From: Trichobilharzia szidati
Lineage: Eukaryota > Platyhelminthes > Trematoda > Strigeidida > Schistosomatidae
Length of the DNA: 64,000 nucleotides
Assembly: GCA_944472155.2 (NCBI GenBank)
Contig: OX235279.1
Span: forward strand, 138,170,920-138,234,919
Direction: 5' to 3'
Each line of letters starts with the position of its first letter. Within the stretch, counting starts at the first letter, position 1. The notes below the pieces were generated by a model. That model did no database searches and was not told the DNA's origin. It worked only from the letters and a program-made list of their open reading frames with translations. Made by a program: the position numbers and the translations under genes. Shown piece by piece: positions 48,021 to 59,974 of this stretch.

Positions 48021-48717
48021 AGTTAACATTGCCCTTTGAGGAAGGCGTTGGCTAGGCATACGTAATACACACATACACACACACTATCATAACTTTACTG
48101 GCTTAAAATCACATCTAACTAATAATGGAAGTATTGTTTTAGATTAGTGGTTTTCAAAGTTCACTAGTGTGTCTCAACGGTTCAAGGATAGGAAAAGCCC
48201 GTCAGCCAGGTTTAACTGTTAACCAGGTCATTTATTTTCCAAAAGTATTTCCTAGTATAATTTAATATACTGGAAAAGTGTTACATGATTCATATAAATA
48301 GAAGCTAATTAGTTATTTCTGCAATGATGCTTTAGTTGCTTCTTTATATCTTCAGTTTTTCCAACTATCAAATCCATGTAGTAGGTCCTGATTTCCACAC
48401 AACCTCGAAAACCATAGATTTATATATTTCGACTGGTCGCTAGACAGTAACGAGTATCATGTTCCTAATCATTGGAAACGGTGCTGACGGAATTTTACCA
48501 GTCGATTTGTAACGTATTCAAAAAAACTGGTTGATGAATCGCTATCGAGAGATATGCTGTTAGTTGGTTGAAGAGCAGCTGTTCAGCCATTACCTTCAAC
48601 CACCTAACATCAAAAAAGCTTTAATTTCTCAAAAATGTTGTGATTATACTTTTGGGGTAATAAAAATGCATAGTTCACCGAAAATACCCATTGAGTCATG
48701 AAGAAAATAAAAGACAG
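48021..48717. other. No gene seen
   Basis: No supported feature. Confidence 0.4.
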
Positions 48718-49260
48718 ATTCAGCGGAGAAAATTTTCTTTATCGACGAAATCATCTTCAGAGGCTGTACAATCGTATTTATACTTCCAAAAATATATAGT
48801 GGTCTATTATTGAGTAATAGGGGGTGACATAATTGATATAATTACTCAGAAGTGGCTTTAGAAGTGAAAATTAAAAGTTGAAAATTACGTGGTACTTAAC
48901 GGCAAAAAGATAGAAATTTGATAAGGTTAAAATTGCTATTAAGTGAGAATAAAGGTATTTGAGTGTCAATTTAACAAGTGTGAAGAGGGTGTGAAAATAT
49001 ACAAAAGGAGCATATGAGAGTGCATAGGTTGTTGAGTTCATATAACAGCACTTCTTATTACCCTACGCTATCATGACTGGAACTATACATCCATGTTCTA
49101 AGTTGTTCAAAAGACATAGGATTATGAGTGAACTAATATCCAGATACACTTATTCTAACGTTTTTGAATAACCCAGCAACATGACATTCACTTTTAATCC
49201 AATATCGTTAGTTAAATAAACCGTGAGAACCCCATTTCTAATTCCACCCTCCCACTATGA
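48718..49260 (-). mobile_element. PLE 3' untranslated fragment
   Basis: The 3' structure at 48718-48769 on the minus strand has GUACAGC and GCUGAAU with CUGAAGA between. The following region is likely PLE 3' sequence by position, but it is a diverged subfamily, so the outer boundary is a guess. Confidence 0.45.
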
Positions 49261-49371
49261 GTCCATCGTTAATGTGCTATCGTCTGGCAAATGAAACTAT
49301 TCAAGTCAAATGTGAACTCACAAAAATAATGAGACAGTTAAATGGCCTCGCATCGGTAGAAGCCAGAATTC

Positions 49372-49540
49372 ATGAGCCACTGAGTCGGGTCCCAGTGGTT
49401 AAATGTTCTACGAGTTTGCCTTTTAACCAGAAGTACCTGGGATCGAACTTCAGTGGGCGTGTATTGTTGATGAGTCCCAAACTATCCAATACTCCCTGAT
49501 GTTTACTGCTTCGCTAACTGATATTAATCCGTGGGCATTA
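49372..49540 (+). mobile_element. Family HH element (copy 6)
   Basis: tRNA-like head (A box TGGTTAAATGT, B box GGATCGAACTTC, both degraded), then a truncated hammerhead at 49461-49492, then 'gctaactgatattaatccgt'. Stem I reads GUAUUG/CAAUAC, a paired change from GUACUG/CAGUAC. Confidence 0.65.
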
Positions 49541-50463
49541 ATAAATAGTGTAATTTAGGTCAATAGTTCCGTAAATACTAACAGTTTACTCAAATAAATA
49601 AGTCCTAGAACTTTTTCGTTTTTTGTGTTAAATTCCCACTAGTAAAAGCAATCAAATGATAGAACTGTACAGTTTACAACAGAACACTTATCTTTTGCTT
49701 CAATAGGATCCAAGCAAATAGATAGGTAAAAGAATGCCCACAGATGGTGATTAGTTTTTTCGAAAGGCTGTGAGACAGAGTGGGAGAGATAAGGGAAGAC
49801 ACAGAAAAAACAAAACTGCCATAGAGTTAGTTAGTACATTGTGTAAATCTGATCAATTACCGCTTAATGTCTTAATCACAGGTTGATTAGAGTTAGAGTT
49901 ATGTATGAAGCTAAAGTTTGCAAGTAAGAAAAAGGAATATTCAGTGTTAACATGTGTGCATGTGTGTGTGTGTGCAAGTGCATAATTTACTTTCAAAATC
50001 AACTGAAGATAAACTGATCAGGTTACTTATTGATTTAAAGGAATGAAGTATAATCTACATGATAATATAGTAATAATAAAAGTGAGGTTAAATTTTAGGA
50101 AAGTGCAGATTGGCATTGATAAACATGCAATTAAGATAATGTATTTAAAGACAGTAAAAACTCTGTAAGAACGCTACTATCAAATTAAGCTAGTATTATA
50201 TAAAGAGTGAACCCCTATTAATTCATAAGATCTATAGTTTTAGACTTATGGTAATAATAGTAAGAAGAAGAATTACTTGGCTCCACAATGAGCACTAATC
50301 ATCATGTTACTAACATTCTCTACTTTCGAGTAACTTTGGTATCGGTGATTTAACATTCTTCTACATTATGTCATGAGAGGCTGTTTCGGTGTTTTGTTGT
50401 ATTTTGTCAACAAGCAAACCTATGCGTTCTCCCAGGGAATCAGTAAACAACAACCATAGTTAG
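49541..50463. other. No gene seen
   Basis: AT-rich. No supported feature. Confidence 0.4.
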
Positions 50464-51103
50464 AATAAAGTGAGAACTACAATTTTTGAAGAATAAAGTC
50501 GTACCACCATCATTTATTTCGTTGCCTTCTGCAACTGTATAGAAAAACTTACATGTATCTGAGAAAGCAGTTACATTGGGAGGACAGAAAGGAGGGCATA
50601 TCTACGATTTTCTGAACATGTAGCAAAAACCTTATGTCTAAAGGGAACAAATGCTTTAGGCAGTGCCATCGCCAGGCATCTTCTTGACATGGGTCATGAG
50701 GTGGACGTCGCAAAATCGTTCAGAGTTATCAATAGGCAAAAGAGCTCAATTCTCCTCAAGTTTGCTGAAGCCATCTCCATCAAGCGCCTGAAACCTGATA
50801 TATGCGTTCAGAAAGAAACAGTTATCAGTCTTTCTTTGCCCTGATAACTGGATATTTTCATCTTTCCATTGTGTATGATCAATATTGTTCGGAATAGTGT
50901 TTAATATTACATATATATATACATATTATTACTGTATGCATATATTGTTTAAAATGAGCTCTGTGCAAGTATGTTAAAATGTTTTCTGTAGATATACTTA
51001 ATAATGACTATGGCCTGTAAGCAGATGATGAGAAGACAGCGAAATTAATGATGGTACCACTTTAATTCTGCAAAAAATGTAGTTCTCGCTTTATTCAAAT
51101 TCA
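50464..51103 (+). mobile_element. PLE fragment enclosed by an inverted repeat
   Basis: The left arm (50464-50513, 'agaataaagtgagaactaca') is an inverted copy of the right arm (51046-51103, 'tgtagttctcgctttattc'). Between them lie the GIY-YIG coding remnant and its short 3' region. PLE terminal repeats are known to occur in direct or inverted orientation, so this could be an old insertion with inverted terminal repeats. Confidence 0.65.
50536..50844 (+). pseudogene. PLE GIY-YIG endonuclease remnant
   Basis: Open from 50563 to the stop at 50842-50844. It reads ESSYIGRTERRAYLRFSEH with the YIG motif intact, then AIARHLLDMGHEVDV and KFAEAISIKRLKPDICVQKE, which carries the catalytic-type Glu. A TGA at 50560 replaces the second Cys of the CxC motif (TCI-stop), and the GIY strand is altered. 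The RT is absent. It is a different PLE lineage from the copy at 11.7 kb, whose YIG is YIV. Confidence 0.82.
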
Positions 51104-51359
51104 TTACAGGGAATAAATGTATGAAACCATGGTTAGGTTGGTTAGTTTCTGTGAAACAACTGTAAGTATTGCCTCTGAAGTCAACATGTTTAAACCTAGT
51201 CTTGAAATAATTTAACCACATTCACACAACAGGATGACAAATAATTTAAACAACTTCAAAATTTGAACAAACAGTCACAGTTAGTTTACCCAATCATTGT
51301 AACACGGGAAAAACAAACATTAGAACGCCAAATTTTATTTTCATTTAGTCATAGAAAAG

Positions 51360-51760
51360 AAAAGGCGTTCAGCAAAGAGTTAGTCTTTTCGGCGATATCA
51401 TTCTCAAGCTGTACAATCGCAAATTTATAGTAATTTATCTTGGCAACAAAAGGAATATTCCCAAAGGTGTGTTAATGCAATGGTTAATTTTTTGACAACA
51501 AATTACGTAATTTAGAAGGCGTTAGTCGGTTAGAATCTAAAATAAAGTTACAAAAGTAGGTTGGGTGACGTAATCTAATTGATAGGGTTCAATGAAAAAT
51601 GAATGAGAGTCAAGTTAATAAGCTGAGTAGAATTCACTTAAAAAAATTAAACGAAAATGGAGTTAGCAACAGTCGTCATGATGGTAGAGATTTACTAGAG
51701 GGTGGGGGTAGAAAATAATGCAATGAAGAAACAGACAAACACAAAGAAGAAAGAGGTAAG
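51360..51760 (-). mobile_element. PLE 3' untranslated fragment
   Basis: The minus strand aligns in order with 12380-12840 ('gtagagat', 'gggtgggggtag', 'aattacg', 'gcgattgtacagct'). It ends in the structure at 51367-51414 (GUACAGC ... GCUGAAC). No coding part is left. It lies 260 bp from the PLE at 50.5 kb, in opposite orientation. Confidence 0.7.
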
Positions 51761-53564
51761 ACAAAATTACGTATTTGGTGTTAAGATAGATCAGGACCAC
51801 ATTGTAGATTTAGTGACTGTTAAGCATATTCGAAATAAAATTTCACCAAATAGAGGTCGCATAGAGATTGCCTTGTGTAAATGTCTGGATTCTAGTGTAG
51901 TCAGAATTCTAATATATATATGTTCAACCGTAGATAGAAAGGGTGATGAAAGAAAACAAATGAGAACGTTTGTTACATAAATTTTGGTTACTGTGTTATA
52001 CAGTATATATATATATATATGTTCGGTTAGACAAACTGTCTACCCACCTAGTCGTTTATTTACTTACCTACATGTCAGAGACTGGCTCAAAAACTAAGCA
52101 GCTTAACTAACTAATGTGTCGCTTGTTTATATAACAGAATAAATATACATGAAACAAGCAGAGAACAAGACGGTGAAATGTAAACTGAACACTACTCTTT
52201 CTCTCTCTCTCTCTCGCCTAACTTTGTAACATTTATGTACATATTTTCTTAAATTTATCTTTGTAGAGAGAGCAAAGGCAAAATAATAATAAAAAAACCG
52301 AATTGCACACATACACATGTACATTAAAAACACTCATGTAGAGATAATATAGTATGATGGCTGGCTAATTTTAAAGTTTTGCCTCAGTACAAGCAAGTTA
52401 CATGCTCTTGCCATTTTTTCATCAACCTCTCGTCAAAAAAAGGGAAAAAAATTTATGAACATCGCTGACACGATTTTAAAAAAACTACATGATAAATGTG
52501 AATAAGAATCTGGAAAAATTGATGATGAGTATGCTGTAGGCTGTAGAGCAGGCAGGGGAAGAGGAATTAAAAGTAGTAGGGGTGGGGTAAGAGGATGCTC
52601 TGCCAGGGGTGGGTGAGGGGTGTGCGTTGGTGGGAATAAATAAAGTAAAGTAAAGGCAAGCTTCATAGAATATTCACAGATTCATCCAAATTCATCATTT
52701 AGTTAGTTTAAGTAAGTGAATGATGAATCTTGAGAAAAAAAGCCTAACATGAAAGAAACGAAGAAAAAAAAGGAGAATATTGAAATGTAAAATTTGTTAA
52801 GGCGAATTGAAAATTCACTGAGTAGATATACTCGTGTGTGTACCTCTACCTCTCTCTCCATACATGCATACTTGTCTGCGTGCATATATGCTTGGTGTGT
52901 GTGTGCGCGTGTGTGTCTGTTTGTGTGATCCACACACACACACACACACAGATTGTATGCATGATAATTACAACAACAGTCTAGTCTTGGAAATTTGTTA
53001 CATTTATTAAAAGTGAGTGTTGTTTCCTGTTCAAGTAAGAAGGCAGCAAAGGAGGTGATTAAATTCCCTAGAATAAGATTAATAAAGGCAGATTTTTTCT
53101 CTAATTTTTAAACATATTCTAGAAAAAGAATAATAAAATTTAAATATCTACTATGAAGAATTGAAATTAAACTCTGAATTAAAAACCACCATTGATCTAC
53201 AAGGTAGAGAAGAAGGTTGTATGCGACTGCAAACGTTTCTTACTTCCATGAAACATGTTAATAATAATAATAATCAGCAAACTGACACAGTTCCACGACT
53301 AAGTGGTACTTTTGTTTTTGGATATTAGGAGTGGGGGTAATTTGAAACGTTTAACTCTTTGTTTGTTTTTGTTTCGGTAGGTTTTATGACCCAATTCGTG
53401 TCTCCAGAGACGATTATTTCCACACATTTAAATTTGAAAAAAAAGGGAACAGCTCTCCACTGATTTAAAGGACAACAGTTTATTGATTCAATTTTATTGC
53501 CTATTACGACGTAAGCGGGATTCCGGTTAGTTCCATTGCAGCATCATGAAAGAATACATTGATT
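51761..53564. other. No gene; simple repeats
   Basis: (CT)n near 52198-52215. A TG-rich tract at 52894-52920 faces (CA)n at 52931-52950. A purine-rich stretch at 52550-52630 gives proline-rich minus-strand translations, which I do not call. Confidence 0.4.
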
Positions 53565-53815
53565 GATGAAATTTATAGGATGCTTGGCAGGCATGAGGGT
53601 GGGTGATCTGGGTTTGATGTGCCCGGGAGACCGATTCACCCGTAAACATCGCTTAGCCGGGGTTATAAAACTGGAAAAGAGAGAGGGAAAGTTGGTTGCG
53701 AGGCTAGCAACCCCACGGTGTAAACGAAAGACTACACTACCGCTCCTGAAACCCGAAAGTTTAAGGCTCTATCTATATTCCACTGGTAATGGTAAAATAT
53801 GGTATACAGAATAAA
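53565..53815 (+). mobile_element. SINE B, degenerate
   Basis: Plus-strand copy. The body 'cgcttagccggggttataaa' and 'aggctagcaaccccacggtg' is clear and the tail 'ctatattccactggtaatgg' is diverged. The B box is reduced to GGGTTTGATG. Confidence 0.65.
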
Positions 53816-54397
53816 ACCCAATGTTTTTTTTCCGTATGTTTATTCATATTTTACGCCATTAGTTAACATTTCTCTGTACTGTCATTATTATTCTTGTTAG
53901 TAGAAGAAATAAAAAACAGTATTAATAATAAACAAAACACCCATTGAATTGTGCTTAGAGCAGAAACATGGAATATGCGTTAATAATGTAACTAATTAAA
54001 AAAAATACAACAGAAATCTAAGCCAATCACAATGAGGGATATTTCAACTTATCGAGCTGCAAAATTAGTCATATTATTATACATAAGATATACGTAGAGA
54101 ATACAAGGTAGGCCTTAGGGGGGCGGATAGAGATGTAAGCATCTGGACGGATATGTAAACAAGTAGGTAACTCAGACCCAAACGACATATATGTATGTGT
54201 GCAAGCATATGTATACATTTATATGCCTGCAAATATGTGTAAAATGGTGCTGGGTAGCTTTAGAGTCAAAAGAGGGGGGGGGGGAAATAACAATCCTGTT
54301 ACAAGTATGAAAACGTCTGTTGTGAAGTTGGTGAGGATGATGATAATTTTGATAATAACGAGAATGACAGCAATAATGTTTGTTGTAACGACAACAG
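53816..54397. other. No gene; G tract
   Basis: AT-rich. A run of eleven G's sits at about 54274-54284. Confidence 0.4.
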
Positions 54398-54490
54398 ATA
54401 CATATTATAAAAGCTACAATATGAACAAGCCTGTTAACCCCGAATTCCGAAGTACCTATTGTCCAAGAATACAGTATGGAGAAATAAAAG
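54398..54490 (+). CDS. Candidate exon 1 of a phase-consistent + strand gene model
   Basis: Acceptor 'gtaacgacaacag' and donor AAAAG|GTGAAT enclose 93 bases, phase 1 in and 1 out. The peptide includes YYKSYNMNKPVNPEF and RSTYCPRIQYGEIK, with protein-like composition in a non-repeat region. Its terminal G plus AA at 57204 makes a Glu codon, so it joins the next exon in frame. Earlier exons must exist upstream. Function is unknown. Confidence 0.42.
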
Positions 54491-56129
54491 GTGAATAATA
54501 ACAGCATAGATGGGGAACATTTTTATTTTTTCTATGCTTATATGGTATGCAACGGTGTTGGCGTGAGCATGGAAACTGCTACTGATTTATAAGACGCTTA
54601 TGACAACAGCAACAACAACAACAGAAACAACCTAATTTTGTCTTACAAATTATCGTACAAATGGATATACTTCACCTACCCTCACTTTCATGCATCCCAT
54701 TAATCGAATCTTCCTGAAATTGTCAGCCATACAGATATGCAGTGAATCATCAAGTGATTGACTACAATACAACAAGTGGGTGAATTAAAACCGGTCAACC
54801 ATCTCCAGACACATTACAATGTATATTACTCATAGGCCATGTCATTTATCAACTGGTGGGAGTAAAGAATGACAATCCTGAGTATTTCCTTTTTTGATTA
54901 TTGGTTATTGGCTTGGTTGAATATAATAATGGTGAGAAGTTGACTCATTTTTGTTCCAGTGTCATTTATCACCCTGTTGTTACATGTACTATCTTTGGTT
55001 TCAAGATAGTTTAAGCATTACTCTTTTCTGAAAATCTATCTCTATCCACTCAGGCGTATTAATACATGTGCTAAGTAGAATTATTTTGTACACTTAACTT
55101 TTAAATAGTTAGACAATTATGGTGATGATGCAGTGTTGATGCAATGTAGTCAACCGACATAAGTGACTCTGCATGTTGGATGAATGCAGACAATGGTCAG
55201 GAAATTGTGCGCACCTAATGGTTTTCCTCGCCTATTCATGAACATTTCAATAAAATTTCATGATGTATCAGCCAGAGGAAATAATCAGAGGTTGAAACGT
55301 TCAAGGATAAAGCGACGAAGGTTGGTGAGCAGGAGTACTGAGAAGAACATTCGCACCAAATGATTGTGTTTCTCAATAGTTAGTTTATTTTACCCGAAAA
55401 CCAGTATTAAATATCATCAGTGAATAGCTTACTTCTAGCCACCTGACTTGATTAACCTCACTGGTCGTCTAATGTACATATATATGTATATGTATGTATA
55501 GATATATATATACGTTGCACCATATGATACTTTGAAAAGATATAATGTATCAAATTTTTATCTTCTAAATTGTATATTTTTTTTTTCAAACTGAAATTTT
55601 TATATTTTGTAACATAAAGTGGCCAAACAAACTGAACTAAATCACAGCCAACATTTTTCATTCATTGACTCATTGACTATTATTATATCACCATTAACAC
55701 ATATGCATAGTTTCCAAGTTAAAACAATGCTTATTTTCATATTTGAAACATATACGCAAGTTTGTTTGTGTACACATACAAGCATGGATACTTAGATAAA
55801 TACTTCACTTGGCCTATGATAGTTTTACAATACATATGTACATAATTTCTTACAAACTATAAATACCTGGTCACTTAGTACACACATACGATTGATATAC
55901 TTATTGTTATTATCCTCTAAAAGCATGATAATGCATCTTAGATAAAACAGTGTATGGCATGAGATTAGAAACTTTCACAGATTATATCTGGCTTATAATC
56001 TAAGTTCTATGATCAATAATTTCTTGTAAGATTTTGTAGTTTGTACTAGTAACTCTACACCAGGAGCCATCATAAGGTAATACTTCGCCCATGTGGGCAG
56101 AGAATTAAGTCGCCTAAGCATTCTTTTTA
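54491..56129. other. Putative intron; no other gene seen
   Basis: Lies between two candidate exons. A 59-codon ORF at 55184-55363 is described separately. Confidence 0.35.
55184..55363 (+). CDS. Short basic ORF, doubtful
   Basis: 59 codons from ATG, with a basic end (NQRLKRSRIKRRRLVSRSTE). A GTGAGC donor-like site lies inside. Its splice phases do not fit the exon chain around it, so it is more likely chance or an old repeat. Confidence 0.13.
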   Translation: MQTMVRKLCAPNGFPRLFMNISIKFHDVSARGNNQRLKRSRIKRRRLVSRSTEKNIRTK

Positions 56130-56360
56130 TTCCTCTACGTTCTCAGTGGAACATAGGACTTCAAGCTAGAGGTATGAAGTTTCTGTAGCAGTGGTACTTT
56201 ACTTTTACGGGATCGGGTTGCTGGCCTCCTGCCCAACCTTCTCTCTTTACCAGTCTCGTTACTCGTTTAGTGAGGCAAAGGAGTGCGTCGGTGGCCGGGG
56301 ATCGAAACCCGGACCACATGCATGGTTGGCGAGCATTCTACCACTGTGCCACTGAAGCAC
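56130..56360 (-). mobile_element. SINE B, near full length
   Basis: The tail 'ttcctctacgttctcagtgg' (reverse strand), body, and head with 'agtggcacagtggtagaatg' are intact, with B box GGTTTCGATCC carrying one extra base. It lies inside a putative intron of the + strand gene. Confidence 0.8.
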
Positions 56361-57203
56361 CGCCCAACCATAATAATACTAATGATGACAGTTGTTTGCT
56401 CATTTTTGAGAAGTGATTGATATCTGTTTTTTTTCTAGGATGACCTGTAAGCCTATTCACTGCATTTCTTTCTGTTGACAAGTTTGCATTTTTCATTATA
56501 AATAAAAAAATGTCCTTTTGCTACCCTCCACTAAATAGAAATTCGAATATTAACCGTTGTACACAAATCACTAAGGTCATATTTGAAATGTTTAAGTGAT
56601 TAGTTGCAATAGGCAGACAGCCATCAGCTTGGGTTTCGTGTTTATATTGACAGTGGTCAGCAGGGCATATCTGATTTGCAACTATGAATCGATTGATGTC
56701 GATATTGACGATATTAGATGTGCATGTACAAAATATGATTTATAGACACCTTACTGTCAACACAGAGTATAACAAAACGAAGTGAAAATGGAAGACACGG
56801 CTATAAAGTCCCTCAGCATTGTGCTGTTATCTCATTAGATTATATACTATTACAATGAGCATTGGCATGCACACGCACGCGCACACTCAATTACTGTTCG
56901 TCACTACAAATACAAAGTGTGATTACAATCCTCTGTAGACTTAAATTGATTTTGGGATAATAATTAAATAAGTATTCATTTTAATCGGATTTTCGATAAA
57001 TTGGAAATACAGGTGTAGAAAATCATAAATTGTATGTGTACTTTTTCTCTCGTTTACTTTACTTTCGTTCTCTTAAAAAAGGAGGACGATAATGCACGTC
57101 ATAAAATTAAAACCGAAAAACTAAGAGCGACCGAAAGTAATGAGAAGAACAGGGAATTACTAAAATAAATCAATAAACACTGAAGTTTAACACATCATGT
57201 CAG
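56361..57203. other. Putative intron; nothing else seen
   Basis: A very strong acceptor-like 'gttttttttctag' at 56439 is followed by only MTCKPIHCISFC and a stop. It does not fit the phase of the chain. Confidence 0.35.
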
Positions 57204-57340
57204 AATTCATGAATATGCTCACACTGGATTCTAAACCATTCACTGACTTGTTGAAAGAAGTGTACAGTTCCCAACCTGAAGATAGCATGTCCTACCTCTT
57301 GGGAAGGTTATTGGTCAGAGATAACCCTGACTTGACTGAT
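57204..57340 (+). CDS. Candidate exon 2, RIIa/Dpy-30-like segment
   Basis: Acceptor 'cacatcatgtcag', donor GAT|GTTAGT, 137 bases, phase 1 in and 0 out. The peptide includes MLTLDSKPFTDLLKEVYSSQ and PEDSMSYLLGRLLVRDNPDL. The spacing of hydrophobics around QPED (LLKEV-x3-QPED-x3-YLLGRLL) resembles the RII-alpha/Dpy-30 docking and dimerisation fold found in PKA regulatory subunits and many ciliary or sperm proteins. That assignment is pattern-based only. If it holds, the product is likely to dimerise and bind amphipathic helices. Confidence 0.45.
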
Positions 57341-57699
57341 GTTAGTTTCAGATAAAGTCTATCCTGAATTCAATGACTGCGTTAATTTGATTTCGCTATT
57401 GAATACAACGTCTCTAACAGTAGAAAAACATGCCACGTAGAACTTTGCTACCTTCAGCGGACAATTAGGCAATAATTTATTCTATTTCTTATGTGTGTCA
57501 TTTGAAGGATATGCATATCTAATCTATCCTATGTTCGGTCTTTAGTATTTAAATAAGATACATTAGTCAATGTTATAGATAATAAGAATGACCTGAATAC
57601 TAAGATTTAACTTAGTTCAAAACGAATCCGGACACGAATCAATAAAGATGTGTTAAAACCCACGGAAAACAATATAGAAATAGTCCTAGTTTAAGGATT

Positions 57700-57875
57700 C
57701 AGAATTCATGGGTCATCAGACCTCAATGCAGTAGCTGCATGCCTTCACAACTGTAGATCCAGGATTTGATCTTTTGACACAAACTGCCAAATAGTCTCAA
57801 ACTAGGATGAAACAGTTGTTCAGTGCTCCCTGGTTTCTAATTCTTCTCTAACTGATATCAGCTCGTGAGAAAATC
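57700..57875 (+). mobile_element. Family HH element (copy 7), degenerate
   Basis: The ribozyme region at 57781-57826 keeps 'ctcaaactaggatgaaacag' and 'ttcagtgctcc', but the 5' core is lost. The 3' part 'tctctaactgatatcagctc' matches the HH terminus and runs into an AT tract. Confidence 0.6.
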
Positions 57876-57909
<34 letters not shown>

Positions 57910-59633
57910 TATATATAACTAATGCAGATAAACAAATAACTATCGATAAATTAGCCAATAATAAACACTTGAACAATTGAATTGTGTTGATTATTTAAGC
58001 CAAACGTAGAAGTACTAGAGGAGTAGTGGTACTTATATAATTTATGGACATAAATGAAACAATCAAGTTAATGTGTGTGATAAACAAAGGCTAAAAGAGT
58101 CCAATGATTTTGTTTTCTTAAATTTAGATTTTCCCATTTGATTAGTGAATAACGATCTTTAATACAACCCGCTATCCTGTCTGGAGTAATATGTGGTTCT
58201 ATACTGATAGAATATTGTATAACAGTGTGATTTTATCAAATAGTCTTACTCTATGATGGCAGATATTCTATATGTATTTTTTCAAAAGGGATTAACCATA
58301 ATGACCATTCTTCTCACAAGTTCATTCTATGCTACTGTAAGCACACAGTACAGTTCTAGCTTTCTTAACGTGTGCATAATACGATTATTGTTACTATTCA
58401 TTCACTGCATCCTAAGTGGAGCACAGCGTTTTGGCGTTACATCGCCATCCTATACCGTCATTTCCAGCAGGCTATAATAACTACCCACAAACCACTATTT
58501 CTTCTTAACATGATAATCTCCACGTCACCCTCGGCCACCCAGCCCACCACTGTCTTCAAATCTCATATGCATATAATACACAGGTGTATATGTATGGCTG
58601 CTAGATTCTGAACCAGTGTTGTGTAAGTGTAAAATCATTGTCTCAACAGCTGTGGTTCCACAGTTGTATTCTTTCCGCCTAACTTTACTCCTTGCGCACG
58701 TACTGTTGCCAAGCTGGAGACTAGATTTTCCATCGACTTGACTTTGTTAGCTAATCAATGAAGGCTAACAGTTATCTTAGTAATTAAGCAGCATCATATA
58801 AAATAGGATAAAAATCCCTTAAGGGAATGAATGCTTAAACCTAGCAGACCACACTCTGTGAACTATTAGAAACACAAAATTTAGCATAGAATATTGAAAG
58901 GGACAGTGACGCATCCTCTTTTCATCATAATCTAATCAAATTCAGTAGTAATAATCATCATAATTGCTGTTACTACCTAACGAACGGTGTTGTAATTAAC
59001 TTTTTAGAAGTTACATCTGAAATCTTTGTTTTTTACTCAATCCTGATATAACGGATGAATCATTCTGCCTATGGAGTTCTTTCCACTTCAATTAATATGC
59101 CAAAAGGAAACATGATTTTTGGATTAATTCTCTTTAATTTAAGTGATGCCCAGTGTGTATATATACACAACAGACGTGTATATATAGCTTATCAAAACAT
59201 AAAAATAATCTATCTGAAAAAAGGGGAGAATTCCGAAAGAAAAAGGGAAGACAAGACAACGTGAAATAACAAATCTCTCAGAATAATTAGCACGAACACG
59301 TGTCTTTTTGTTTTTATAAGCAAACACACGCACACACACATGTGTATACCACGAGCAAACAGACATACGTAAGCTGATATTTCTTTCGAAAGGAAAATTT
59401 ATGCTAAAATACACACCAATCAATTCCTGCCGATGGTACTAGACTGTAGATTATGCTGAAATGAAGGCAAGTGTCATTCAGCAACTATTAGGAAGGAGTT
59501 GTTTTCTCCTTGTCATTCTTTTTTTCTGAAGGTCTGTAAAATAACAACTGTATATACTACTGAGTAATATGAGTAGTTCGAAACCACCCACTTCAACATA
59601 GTATAGAGTCTGCTAGCCGGATTGAATTCAATT
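57876..59633. other. Putative intron; nothing else seen
   Basis: AT-rich, with AT-type repeats at 57880-57915. A GC-richer part at 58420-58560 has no supported ORF. Confidence 0.35.
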
Positions 59634-59644
59634 AAACATAGGAC

Positions 59645-59807
59645 GACGCACTCCTTTACCTTGCTGAGCCAGAAATAATGCTGGCAAAGAGAGAAGGTTG
59701 GGCATGAGGCTAGCGACCCCATCGTGTAAAATAAACACTGCTACAGAAACTTCAAGCCTCCAGCTTGAAGCCCTATGTTCCACTGGGGAACGTGGAGGAA
59801 AAAAAAC
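59645..59807 (+). mobile_element. SINE B, 5'-truncated, with target-site duplication
   Basis: Starts 'gacgcactcctttaccttgc' and ends 'ttccactggggaacgtggag' plus an A-rich tail. It is flanked by a perfect 11-bp duplication AAACATAGGAC (59634-59644 and 59808-59818). Truncation plus duplication shows LINE-type target-primed integration. Confidence 0.88.
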
Positions 59808-59883
59808 AAACATAGGACAGTCTTTTGGCTGGTTTGTGGTCGGGCGCATCAATGGCATACTTACTCGGAATGACCCATTTCAG

Positions 59884-59974
59884 ACAAGTGAATTACTTAA
59901 AACTACCCGATCAAAATCACCATCTGCAAATAACGGGTTGGACTCTCCCAATCGAATTCGTCCTGTTAGACCTG
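59884..59974 (+). CDS. Candidate exon 3 of the + strand gene model
   Basis: Acceptor 'gaatgacccatttcag' and donor CTG|GTTAAT enclose 91 bases, phase 0 in and 1 out. The peptide reads TSELLKTTRSKSPSANNGLD followed by SPNRIRPVRP, typical of a disordered, Ser/Pro/Arg-rich linker. Phase 0 matches the preceding candidate exon. The terminal G plus TG at 60392 makes a Val codon. It starts 65 bases after the SINE duplication. Confidence 0.45.

Noticed and set aside
52433..52666. Proline-rich minus-strand ORF
   Set aside because: It is the translation of a purine-rich low-complexity stretch on the other strand.
56439..56480. Very strong acceptor followed by a short frame
   Set aside because: The frame stops after 12 codons and its phase does not fit the neighbouring candidate exons.
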